Notes: generated from the sequence alone by a model not told the origin. A stretch of DNA of 10,903 nt from Ignavibacteriaceae bacterium (GCA_031292465.1 JARLHB010000450.1:1-10903), one strand, 5' to 3'; positions 1 to 6,673 are shown, counted from the stretch's first letter. Numbers and translations: made by a program.

Positions 1-1272
1 CTTTGATCTTGCCCATTTCCCAATTTTTTTTACAGCTCTTCCAATTGTAGCAGGACTCAATTTTGTTTTATATTTTTTCTCATAAGCTATCGCTAAAGAA
101 TTATAAGCCCACGAAGGCCTGTTTATATTAAAAGTATCTGGTTGATGTCGAATTAATTTTGTTAAATCACTTGTCCGGTTTTGATATTCTTCATTATCCT
201 TTCCATAATTATGCTTACCTTCAATGAAATTTATCCCCTCTTTTTTTAATCTTTTAATCCATCTATAGATAGTCTTATCAGACCTACCAACTACCATTAA
301 AATTTCCAACTTGGAAATATTATCATTTGCCATTAATAATGCAGTTGCCATTGCACTCTTGTTTTTATGCATTCCTTTTTTATATTCAATTAATTTTTCA
401 ATTTCTTCTTCTGTTAATTGTCTAAATAGGGGAAATGGTTTAAATATGGAGGCTTCAGATTTTACTAGGGGCAAGTATTTATTCAAAAATTTAACTGAAA
501 TAGCTTTTGTTTGTATAGGAACAGTCTTCCAATCAAGAATGAAATTCTTCAATTGACCAAGACATAGCAATGGATTATTTCTGTTAACATTTAATTTTAC
601 AGAAATAGTGTCTGAATTATTCTTTCCAAGGGTGATTGAACGTGCTGGTATAAAACCAGCAAAGCCCTTATGTCTTATTAAGTTGATATAATTGTTAATA
701 GAACCCTTGCTAAAAATCAATTTTTCGCCTGGATATGGAACATGTTCTTTTAATAGTATTCGATTCTTTAATTCTATAGTCTCCTGAATGGTCATATTAC
801 TACTTTGGAAAGGAAGGAATAAAGAATATTTATAGAATGCTATATTGAAAGCTCTTTTATCTATAATGTTAATTACTTCTGGAATATCAAAAATTGAAAT
901 TGATTTTTTCCCCTCTTTATGGGCATTTAAAGTTATAGGCTTATTCTTATATTTTGCTCTTATCTTCTCAAAAGGATGTTTAATATAATATTTAGGTTTT
1001 AACCCTTCGATTCCATTTACAGAATAATTTCTACGGTACCTGTAAAATGTACTTATAGGTATATGATTGTTATTGCAATATTCTTGTAAGACTGGAACTT
1101 TTTCTAATCCTTTTCCAGCGACCTGTTGTTTAGTAGCATAATAATCATCAAAGCCTTTGACTAGGAGAAACGAATTTGTGGCCTTTGATTTAATTATAGG
1201 TGGTAAATTTCTTAATAAGGAAAGAGTATCTTTATATTTAACTCTTAATTCTTTTGTATTGTAGGTATACAT
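1..1272 (-). CDS. Transposase-like protein, N-terminal part, cut by left edge
   Basis: Reading the minus strand from ATG at 1272, the frame stays open for exactly 424 codons to base 1, so the gene continues outside the window. The start is supported by GGAGGG seven bases upstream. Three helix-turn-helix-like units are visible: residues about 58-93 (STFYRYRR... ending GIEGLKP), 165-209 (GSINNYIN... ending GFAGFIP) and 310-352 (KTIYRWIK... ending GINFIEG). A winged-helix-like segment follows at 384-420 (NRPSWAYNSLAIAYEKKY, then LSPATIGRAVKKIG), resembling the DNA-binding part of IS630-type transposases. The DDE catalytic domain would lie beyond the edge, so activity cannot be judged. About 300 residues precede the IS630-like portion, far more than in ordinary IS630 transposases. 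It could instead be a domesticated DNA-binding protein. The family name is inferred from motif resemblance. Confidence 0.75.
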   Translation of the reverse strand, partial: MYTYNTKELRVKYKDTLSLLRNLPPIIKSKATNSFLLVKGFDDYYATKQQVAGKGLEKVPVLQEYCNNNHIPISTFYRYRRNYSVNGIEGLKPKYYIKHPFEKIRAKYKNKPITLNAHKEGKKSISIFDIPEVINIIDKRAFNIAFYKYSLFLPFQSSNMTIQETIELKNRILLKEHVPYPGEKLIFSKGSINNYINLIRHKGFAGFIPARSITLGKNNSDTISVKLNVNRNNPLLCLGQLKNFILDWKTVPIQTKAISVKFLNKYLPLVKSEASIFKPFPLFRQLTEEEIEKLIEYKKGMHKNKSAMATALLMANDNISKLEILMVVGRSDKTIYRWIKRLKKEGINFIEGKHNYGKDNEEYQNRTSDLTKLIRHQPDTFNINRPSWAYNSLAIAYEKKYKTKLSPATIGRAVKKIGKWARSK

Positions 1273-1279
1273 AGCATAT

Positions 1280-1285
1280 CCCTCC
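1280..1285 (-). promoter_or_regulatory. Strong Shine-Dalgarno site of the transposase-like gene
   Basis: GGAGGG lies seven bases before the ATG at 1272 on the minus strand and fixes that start. It stands out because none of the other start codons in this window has a comparable purine-rich site. Confidence 0.75.
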
Positions 1286-1316
1286 AAAGCTTTAGCTAAA
1301 CATAAAAGAATTATTC

Positions 1317-1345
1317 GTTATATTCCATTTCCTAGTATATTTAAA
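1317..1345 (-). promoter_or_regulatory. Possible sigma-70-like promoter for the transposase-like gene
   Basis: On the minus strand TTTAAA (1345-1340) and TATAAC (1322-1317) are 17 bp apart, about 45 bp upstream of the start codon. They match the housekeeping consensus at 4 of 6 and 5 of 6 positions. The sequence is AT-rich, so a chance match is quite possible. Confidence 0.3.
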
Positions 1346-1365
1346 TGGTGATTAAAGGGCATTTT

Positions 1366-1410
1366 GGTTGGGTTTAAATTCCCAAACCTTTTGTCCAAAA
1401 TTCCCAAACC
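1366..1410. repeat. Two 13-bp direct repeats plus an inverted partial copy near the element end
   Basis: The motif AAATTCCCAAACC occurs at 1376-1388 and 1398-1410, exactly 22 bp apart (about two helical turns, so on the same face of the DNA). An inverted imperfect copy, GGTTGGG (1366-1372), makes 1366-1388 a near-palindrome. The cluster lies about 95 bp upstream of the transposase-like start. Multiple transposase binding sites near element ends are known from several transposon families; that role here is inference. The sites could alternatively be an autoregulatory operator. Confidence 0.55.
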
Positions 1411-1498
1411 AAGTGGCCGTTTATAATAGGGTTGTAATAATATTTTAGGTTATTATATATAGCTAATTACTGCTCCCTTCCCTTAATAATCCGGTATC

Positions 1499-1709
1499 AA
1501 TTAATAATTTCTATGTCGCTTCGCTGAAGCTTTGAATATTATTATTCTTTAGATACTACTGATATACCGACGCTCTGCGGCTAAACGCAAGAGACATTTT
1601 TGTTCATCAAATGTTATTCCTAAGCTGCGGAGCAGCGAAATATCAGTAGAAATTAATAAATGAGAAAAAGGATAGAGCTTCGTAGAAGCGAAACAGAAGT
1701 TGTTTTATA
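1499..1709. repeat. Nested imperfect inverted repeat with four short stem-loops
   Basis: Four small stem-loop units lie symmetrically about a centre near 1603. The outer pair is GCTTC-GCT-GAAGC (1518-1530) and GCTTC-GTA-GAAGC (1677-1689). The inner pair is a roughly 32-nt unit at 1551-1582 (minus) and 1623-1654 (plus), with the perfect 10-bp arms CTACTGATAT (1556-1565) and ATATCAGTAG (1640-1649). On the appropriate strand three of the four units continue GA(A/C)A, with similar AGAA-rich tails. The whole could fold into one long hairpin or act as a MITE-like element. No protein is encoded. Between 1411 and 1499, and from 1710 to 1848, I see only AT-rich DNA. Confidence 0.6.
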
Positions 1710-1848
1710 TGGTGTGATGTGAATGATTAATTATATTTTTAGACTAAATATTTTAGGCATTTAATATGCGGAATTATTCAATTGCCTATAATTCCCATTG
1801 CCGGTAATATTTATTTGACTATCATCATTATAATAATTTATAAAATCA

Positions 1849-2223
1849 TTAAATCATATGTTTGAAAATAATTATGATGTACAACGAAATTGACATTACA
1901 AATAAAATATTAAAAATTGCATCCATCCAGACACCTCTTTCCGTAGTGAAATAAGTATCTTTAAATTCCCTATTAAATAATCTCAAAAAAACATATCGAA
2001 GGCAATGATAAGTAATTAAATTTAACAACGGTAATTTCAGAAGAATTATAAATTTTGGACATATGTTAAAATATTTTAATATATATCCCAATATGAACGT
2101 TATAATGCTATAAAAAATAATAATTTTAGAATATTTCTTACTAATAAACCATTCTCTATTAAGCATAAATATTGCAATATTTAGCATCCCCAATACAATG
2201 ATAATTATATTTATTATTTTCAT
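1849..2223 (-). CDS. Small hydrophobic protein of unknown function, probable multi-pass membrane protein
   Basis: I do not recognise this 124-residue protein. It is very hydrophobic, with likely membrane segments at about 3-20, 35-55, 57-78 and 103-123. A polar, positively charged stretch with an ERGVWMDAIFN segment lies at roughly 83-105 and could be a conserved loop. The start at 2223 has only a weak AGG upstream, as is normal for the SD-poor genes of this window. It stands alone between two repeat-bearing intergenic stretches and is on the same strand as the downstream transposase-like gene and the upstream alr operon. AT-rich DNA can give hydrophobic open frames by chance, so it may not be real; its length and clear membrane layout favour a gene. 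Confidence 0.55.
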   Translation of the reverse strand: MKIINIIIIVLGMLNIAIFMLNREWFISKKYSKIIIFYSIITFILGYILKYFNICPKFIILLKLPLLNLITYHCLRYVFLRLFNREFKDTYFTTERGVWMDAIFNILFVMSISLYIIIIFKHMI

Positions 2224-2350
2224 GCCTAATTATCCAATTTATCTATGGTTTTCCATGCTCACCATTTTTAAATAGTTGCTTTATTATTATTGAAATTACT
2301 TATAAAACTGTATAGGGTTGTAAAATATTCTGGGTTAATGTAACATATAG

Positions 2351-2506
2351 GTTACTCCGACCTCCCCTACCCCCTCCTCCGTAAGAGTCCTTCGGACTTA
2401 TCAAGGAGGGGAAGGACAAAGTTCTTACAAATATATTACAATATATTTCTTATTTTTAAATCCCCTCCTTAATAAGGAGGGGTAGGCTTTAGCCTGTGGT
2501 GGTAAA
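2351..2506. repeat. Inverted pair of GC-rich hairpin repeats (CCCCTCCTT / AAGGAGGGG)
   Basis: Copy B at 2462-2482 is a nearly perfect palindrome (CCCCTCCTTA, one base, TAAGGAGGGG), followed by TAGGC and a second hairpin AGGCT-TT-AGCCT (2484-2495). Copy A lies in opposite orientation: CCCCTCCT (2371-2378) pairs with AGGAGGGG (2404-2411), with an inner hairpin AGTCC-TTC-GGACT (2386-2398). Both are followed on their own strand by a CTACCCC/GGGGTAG-type flank. The arrangement suggests a mobile or dispersed intergenic repeat. For manC transcripts the hairpins could slow or end transcription, but neither is followed by a run of U, so I do not call a standard terminator. The rest of 2224-2563 shows nothing else convincing. 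Confidence 0.65.
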
Positions 2507-2563
2507 CGCGCCGATTTTGTTAGAACATTATTAATAATATTTTAATTCCAAGAGAATTAGTAA

Positions 2564-3631
2564 CTACAAATGCTCATTCATCTTATTTATTTTCAGGTAA
2601 TCAACAATCTTTTTAACTTCCTGCGCCTGGTCGCGGCGGCAGACAAGCAGGGCATCTTTTGTGTTTATGACTATCAAATTTTCAACGCCTATTACTGCGG
2701 CAAATTTATCAGGCGAGTAAACATACGAATCTGCTGTCATCTGCGTGAACGCATTACCTACTATTGCATTGCCGTCATCATTTTTAGGTGTAAGCTGATA
2801 TACTTCTTCCCAGCTTCCTACATCGCTCCATGAGAACTCACCTTTTATAAGATGGACTTTCTTTGACTTCTCCATTATGCCGTAATCAATAGAAATATTC
2901 TTTAGTAGTCCATAGACTTTTGTTAATGTAGATTCAAACTTTGTTGAATTTATGTCGCCTTTAATCTTCTCAAGCCCCTCATAAAGTTCAGGCATAAGAA
3001 GTTTTATTTCTTCAATAATAGCATCAACACGCCAGATAAACATACCACTGTTCCAGAAGAAGTCGCCGCTTTCCAGGAATCTTACTGCCGTTGAATAATT
3101 AGGTTTTTCAGCAAAGCTTAGTACTTTGAATATATCATCCTTATGAACATTTTCATCTATCTGAATATACCCATAGCCTGTTTCAGGGCGAGAGGGCTTA
3201 ATACCGATTGTAACAAGCCCTTTGGACTCGTATGCAAATTTAGCCGCTCTTTTAATGGTGCTGTGAAACTCTTCCACATCGGTTATTATATGATCGGCGG
3301 GAAGAATCATCGTAATACCGTCTTTTGCTTTCTGCTCAATCATTACAGAAGCAAAACCTATACATGCAGCAGTGTTTCTTCCGAAAGGCTCAACAATAAC
3401 ATTTTCAACGGGTATTTGCGGAAGCTGTTTTATAATTTCATTCTTTTGAACTTTATTGGTAATAATATAGACGTCTTCGTTTTCTACAATACCGCCAAGC
3501 CTTTTTACTGTATCCTGTATCATGGTGTTTTCACCGATAATCTTTAATAATTGCTTGGGAGTTTTTTCTTTGCTACGGGGCCAGAACCTTGAACCAATAC
3601 CGCCTGCCATAATAACAGCGTATAATTTCAT
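2564..3631 (-). CDS. manC: Mannose-1-phosphate guanylyltransferase
   Basis: This enzyme makes GDP-mannose from GTP and mannose 1-phosphate, the donor for mannose, fucose and related sugars in surface polysaccharides and glycoproteins; it is cytoplasmic. The 355-residue protein has the nucleotidyltransferase signature at 10-28 (GGIGSRFWPRS...TPKQL), the EPFGRNTAA block at 81-89, PADH at 111-114 with the metal-binding Asp113, FAEKP at 173-177 and WNSGMF at 193-198. WSDVGSW lies in the last third. The length fits the short, single-function form; the phosphomannose isomerase domain of long ManC/AlgA proteins is missing. It is the last gene of the alr operon and its ATG directly follows the stop of the preceding gene (TAAATG). 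A different NDP-sugar specificity is unlikely given the overall motif set. Confidence 0.93.
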   Translation of the reverse strand: MKLYAVIMAGGIGSRFWPRSKEKTPKQLLKIIGENTMIQDTVKRLGGIVENEDVYIITNKVQKNEIIKQLPQIPVENVIVEPFGRNTAACIGFASVMIEQKAKDGITMILPADHIITDVEEFHSTIKRAAKFAYESKGLVTIGIKPSRPETGYGYIQIDENVHKDDIFKVLSFAEKPNYSTAVRFLESGDFFWNSGMFIWRVDAIIEEIKLLMPELYEGLEKIKGDINSTKFESTLTKVYGLLKNISIDYGIMEKSKKVHLIKGEFSWSDVGSWEEVYQLTPKNDDGNAIVGNAFTQMTADSYVYSPDKFAAVIGVENLIVINTKDALLVCRRDQAQEVKKIVDYLKINKMNEHL

Positions 3632-4522
3632 TTAAATCGTATCCTTAATTTTTATTGACTGAATTTTCTTACCGAATTCCTCTGCCCGGTTAAGATAATT
3701 TGTTATATCTACTTCTTTCCCCTTTACCACGGCAACAATCACTATCAGGCAGGCACGCAAAGCTTCTACTACTTCCCTTCCGGGCATAAGCTCCCGTGTC
3801 CTTATTAACAAAAGCGATTTTGACAGGATCCTGTGCATGTTTGAGATAATTTCAAACCCTATTTTAGCCGATAGCTCTCCGTTTGTCTTCATCAGATTTG
3901 CATAATTCCAAAGGTCTTCAGGATTATATTCATTCTTTAACAAATCTTTTAATAACGTATCGATAGGTTTAATAGGCTTTAAAATTTCCGATTCATAATT
4001 CTGAATAAAAAGGCTTTCCTCATCTTTATCTTCTTCCAGAATTATTTTTTCTTTTATAATCTCGGTTTCAGACTTTACAAATACACTCTCATCCGGCTGT
4101 CTTTTTGAAAGGTCTATACTTAAACTTTCTTTCTTTTGTTCATTTGCTTCTTTTGCGGAAGATTCTGCTTCACGGGTTTCATTTAATTTTTCGAGAGCTT
4201 TTTTAAAGTTATTGGAATTCACGGTATCAAGCATGCGGCTCAGGTCCTTAATAAGGAACTGGCTATGCTCTTTAAATTTATCGGAAAGCTTAAACAGGTC
4301 TATTTGACCCTGCGTAAGGTAATTATAAATCTCATTAAGCCTGATAGCAAGAGTTGATAGTTCCGTAATCTTTTTCATAAGCTTTATATCATTGGGAAGG
4401 TCCTCCGAACGGACGATTACTTCACGAAGTAATGCAACCACTTCAATTTTCTCCGTGCTTAATCGCAGGTTATTTGAAGCTGCCGAAAGGCTTTGTATAA
4501 TATATTGCTTAATTAAATCCAT
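3632..4522 (-). CDS. Unknown helical protein between alr and manC
   Basis: I do not recognise this 296-residue protein. It has no signal peptide and no clear membrane segment. Residues 1-110 and 185-290 look predominantly alpha-helical, with heptad-like leucines. Between them, about 112-175 is rich in Glu, Lys and Ser and is probably a disordered or coiled linker. A hydrophobic stretch, ALRACLIVIVAVVKG at roughly 255-269, is the most conserved-looking part of the C-terminal half. The gene is locked into the operon: its ATG directly follows the alr stop, and its own TAA is directly followed by the manC ATG. The context suggests a job linked to cell envelope synthesis or a scaffold or regulatory role, but nothing in the sequence proves this. 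Confidence 0.8.
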   Translation of the reverse strand: MDLIKQYIIQSLSAASNNLRLSTEKIEVVALLREVIVRSEDLPNDIKLMKKITELSTLAIRLNEIYNYLTQGQIDLFKLSDKFKEHSQFLIKDLSRMLDTVNSNNFKKALEKLNETREAESSAKEANEQKKESLSIDLSKRQPDESVFVKSETEIIKEKIILEEDKDEESLFIQNYESEILKPIKPIDTLLKDLLKNEYNPEDLWNYANLMKTNGELSAKIGFEIISNMHRILSKSLLLIRTRELMPGREVVEALRACLIVIVAVVKGKEVDITNYLNRAEEFGKKIQSIKIKDTI

Positions 4523-5656
4523 TTACTTTTTATAAACTCTCGGTACCCTTTTACTAATATTGCAGGTAACTTCATAAGGAATAGTATCAAGTAATTTGCT
4601 CCAGTCCCATGCAGTAACCTGTACTCCGTTTTCTTTGCCTATAAGAATAACTTTATCATTAACCTTAACATCGTCTGATTTTACATTGAACATAATCCTG
4701 TCCATTGCAACCCTGCCGATTAAGTTATATTGTTTTCCGTTTATAACAGCCTTAGCCTTATTTGATAAGTTCCTGTTATAGCCGTCTGCATATCCAATCG
4801 GGACGGAAACAATTTTAGTCCTTGTCTTAGCGGTAAATGTCTGACCGTAACCTACGGTATCATTTTTACTGATAGTTTTTACACTTGCAACACGGGAAAT
4901 AAGCGACATAACCGGCTTTAACTCTATTGATTCCGAAGTCTCAAGAGACGGATAATAGCCGTAAAGGCAAATGCCCGGACGGATCATATCAAAATAACTA
5001 TCAGGCATATCAAGAATCGCCCCGCTGTTAGCAGCATGTGCAAGGCCGTAATTTATATTTCTTTTCTTTAACTCATCCAACAAATCTTTAAATCTCTTTA
5101 GCTGAATGTTGGCAAATGTCTTATCTTTATCATCTGAGGTTGCAAAATGGGTATAAATTCCGTCAATTAAAAATTTCTCGTTTTTACTCAGCTTCTCAAT
5201 AAACGGAACTGCTTCGTCCGAATTTATCCCAAGGCGGTTCATACCCGTATCTATTTTTACGTGAACCTTAATCTTTTTTCCTGCTGAATTTTTTGTAGCT
5301 AACTTATTACCTGCCTTCAATAGAATATCGAGATGAGAATTATTGAATACAGTAGGCATTATATTATATTTAAATACTGTTTCAGCTTCGCTTTTTTCAA
5401 AAGGGTCAAAAACCAGCACAGGCTGCTTAACATTATTCTTGCGAAGTTCCAAAGCTTCATCGCATATAGCAACTGCAAAATATTCCGGTCTCTTATTTCC
5501 TAAGGAATTGTACAAATCTACAACTTCTTTAACTCCATGCCCGTAAGCATCGGCTTTAACTACAGCCATAATTTTAGCATTACGGACTTTCTTTCTTATA
5601 TTAAGAAAATTATTTTTTAAATTATTTAAGTTTATTTCTGCAAAAGTGGGTCTCAT
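4523..5656 (-). CDS. alr: Alanine racemase (PLP-dependent)
   Basis: It interconverts L- and D-alanine and so supplies D-Ala for peptidoglycan; it acts in the cytoplasm as a PLP-dependent dimer. The 377-residue length is typical of the family. The PLP-binding lysine is Lys34 in AVVKADAYGHG (31-41). The barrel carries KIDTGMNRLG (134-143), HAANSG (207-212) and RPGICLYG (226-233). The catalytic tyrosine of the C-terminal domain is Tyr270 in VGYGQ (268-272), followed by PIGYADGY (286-293) and a GRVAMDR block. The start at 5656 gives MRPTFAEINLNNL, the usual alr N-terminus, and there is no Shine-Dalgarno site. It is the first gene of a three-gene minus-strand operon, with a candidate promoter at 5683-5715 and an inverted repeat around it. 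Confidence 0.96.
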   Translation of the reverse strand: MRPTFAEINLNNLKNNFLNIRKKVRNAKIMAVVKADAYGHGVKEVVDLYNSLGNKRPEYFAVAICDEALELRKNNVKQPVLVFDPFEKSEAETVFKYNIMPTVFNNSHLDILLKAGNKLATKNSAGKKIKVHVKIDTGMNRLGINSDEAVPFIEKLSKNEKFLIDGIYTHFATSDDKDKTFANIQLKRFKDLLDELKKRNINYGLAHAANSGAILDMPDSYFDMIRPGICLYGYYPSLETSESIELKPVMSLISRVASVKTISKNDTVGYGQTFTAKTRTKIVSVPIGYADGYNRNLSNKAKAVINGKQYNLIGRVAMDRIMFNVKSDDVKVNDKVILIGKENGVQVTAWDWSKLLDTIPYEVTCNISKRVPRVYKK

Positions 5657-5682
5657 ATATACACATTTTATTTAATCGTCGG

Positions 5683-5715
5683 CAAAATATAATTTTTATC
5701 GAAGTTATAATCAAT
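5683..5715 (-). promoter_or_regulatory. Candidate promoter of the alr operon
   Basis: On the minus strand ATTG (5715-5712) is followed after 20 bp by TATATTTTG (5691-5683). This approximates the Bacteroidota TTTG / TAnnTTTG promoter with one extra base in the second box. Transcription would begin near 5676, giving a leader of about 20 bases. It is a weak match in AT-rich DNA. Confidence 0.4.
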
Positions 5716-5741
5716 TAAAACAAACATTAAACTATAACTTC
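5701..5741. promoter_or_regulatory. Possible operator: 9-bp inverted repeat over the alr promoter
   Basis: GAAGTTATA (5701-5709) and TATAACTTC (5733-5741) are perfect inverted arms around a 23-bp spacer. One arm falls between the two promoter boxes proposed for alr and the other lies just upstream. A 10-bp palindrome TTCTTAAGAA (5739-5748) overlaps the upstream arm. A regulator-binding role is inference. Confidence 0.35.
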
Positions 5742-5834
5742 TTAAGAATAATTATTAACTAAGGTTACTAAAACAGCCCGGATATTTTGCCTGAACTTAA
5801 ACTTTTTAGCCTTTTAATAAAAATAAATTTTTAT

Positions 5835-5877
5835 AACTTAATAATAATTGTAAGTTTGTAACCTAAATTATTAAGTT
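5835..5877. repeat. 11-bp perfect inverted repeat upstream of nuo
   Basis: AACTTAATAAT (5835-5845) and ATTATTAAGTT (5867-5877) are exact reverse complements with a 21-base loop. The loop contains TAAGTTTG (5851-5858), which fits the TAnnTTTG promoter box. It could be an operator around a distal promoter, or a chance palindrome in AT-rich DNA. Confidence 0.4.
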
Positions 5878-6198
5878 TAGCGTGCATCCGGTAAACCGGA
5901 AGTACAAAAATGTATTATAACCTGTCATATGACTATTATATAGTAATCGTGTAAATAGCAGAATTATTCTCTTCATTTAATGCGGTAAATAAATCAGGGC
6001 AGTATATACAGCCGATAACAGACTGTCTTCTCTCGTTTGAGAAAATAAAATTGCAAATAGTTCTTATATATGAAAATCTTTATATAATTATCTTGCAACA
6101 TAAGGACTTATAAGGTGGAAATCGCCATAAATCTGTTTGGCATATATATTGAAAATATAAACACACTGAAAATGAATTAACAAAAAATAATTTATTTA

Positions 6199-6230
6199 TT
6201 TGACATTACTAAACTCTTATTTTAATTTTA
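6199..6230 (+). promoter_or_regulatory. Bacteroidota-type promoter of the nuo operon
   Basis: TTTG (6199-6202) is followed after 20 bp by TAATTTTA (6223-6230), which fits TAnnTTTG at all but the last base. The upstream box also overlaps TTGACA (6200-6205). Transcription would start near 6237, leaving a leader of about 14 bases before the nuoA ATG. Spacing and position are both as expected for this promoter class. Confidence 0.55.
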
Positions 6231-6250
6231 AAAATAAATTTTAATATATA

Positions 6251-6673
6251 ATGCTTACAGATTTTGGTAGAATTCTTGTTTTCATGGTTGTATCAGTAAT
6301 ATTTGTTATTGGTGCAATCTTAGCTGCGAAGTTAGTTCGTCCTTCCAGACCATCAAAGGAAAAATTAATGACCTACGAATGCGGTGAGGATACCATTGGC
6401 TCCCCGTGGGTAAAATTTAACCTTAGATTTTATGTGGTCGCGCTTATCTTCCTGATTTTTGACGTGGAAATTGTTTTATTGATTCCATGGGCGCTTGTTT
6501 ATAAAGAATTCGGTTTACAGGGATTTTTAATTGGTGGAATATTTTTATTTCTGTTGGGACTCGGTATGGCCTATGAGTGGCGAAAAGGTGATCTTGAATG
6601 GATAAGGCCAAAACCTGTTCCGCCTGTTCTTAAAAAAGAACCATCCACAGTAAAAGTTGAGGTACAAGCTTGA
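6251..6673 (+). CDS. nuoA: NADH-quinone oxidoreductase subunit A
   Basis: NuoA (ND3 homologue) is a small membrane subunit of respiratory complex I at the junction between the peripheral and membrane arms. The 140 residues show three membrane segments (about 7-28, 62-82, 90-110). The conserved TM1-TM2 loop carries YECG (42-45), whose cysteine matches the ND3 loop cysteine. FDVE at 70-73 supplies the conserved acidic pair Asp71 and Glu73 inside TM2. After WRKGDLEW comes a tail of about 25 residues rich in Pro, Lys and Val, longer than in many NuoA proteins. The start at 6251 has an in-frame TAA shortly upstream and no Shine-Dalgarno site. It is the first gene of the operon, 78 bp before nuoB, an unusually wide gap for this operon. 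Confidence 0.95.
   Translation: MLTDFGRILVFMVVSVIFVIGAILAAKLVRPSRPSKEKLMTYECGEDTIGSPWVKFNLRFYVVALIFLIFDVEIVLLIPWALVYKEFGLQGFLIGGIFLFLLGLGMAYEWRKGDLEWIRPKPVPPVLKKEPSTVKVEVQA

Larger units (their letters stand above)
1..1411 (-). mobile_element. Probable insertion element, one end inside window
   Basis: The transposase-like gene plus the repeated motif at 1376-1410 suggest that one end of an insertion element lies near 1411. The other end is outside the window, so terminal inverted repeats and the target-site duplication cannot be checked and the boundary is approximate. No passenger gene is seen between the transposase and the putative end. Confidence 0.4.
5657..6250. other. Divergent intergenic region between alr and nuoA
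   Basis: This 594-bp AT-rich stretch separates the alr operon (minus) from the nuo operon (plus). It holds the two candidate promoters and two inverted repeats listed separately, plus a small hairpin TCCGGT-AA-ACCGGA at 5887-5900. I found no tRNA, no riboswitch I recognise and no credible coding frame between 5900 and 6190. The longest ATG frame I noted there gives only 14 residues (5910-5954). Confidence 0.7.

Noticed and set aside
311..556. Plus-strand open frame of 81 codons
   Set aside because: It lies antisense inside the open transposase-like frame, which has recognisable HTH motifs; this frame has no motif or ribosome binding site.
1660..1722. Short plus-strand frame of 20 codons inside the nested repeat
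   Set aside because: It overlaps a stem-loop unit, has no ribosome binding site, and is better explained by the repeat.
2543..2559. Hairpin TAATTC-loop-GAATTA just after manC as a terminator
   Set aside because: The stem is AT-only except for one pair, and on the manC strand it is followed by A-rich, not U-rich, sequence.
1411..2563. CRISPR array
   Set aside because: Repeats here are inverted hairpins of unequal spacing, not direct repeats with regular unique spacers.
2570..3547. Plus-strand open frames opposite manC
   Set aside because: They are antisense to a clearly conserved guanylyltransferase and their translations show no domain.
5851..5858. TAAGTTTG as the main nuo promoter box
   Set aside because: There is no TTTG or TTG 19-21 bp upstream, and it is about 390 bp from nuoA; the site at 6199-6230 fits better. 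Kept only as a possible distal promoter.
5657..6250. tRNA, riboswitch or small RNA in the divergent region
   Set aside because: No cloverleaf, no TTCGAAT-like T-loop and no riboswitch core that I recognise could be found.
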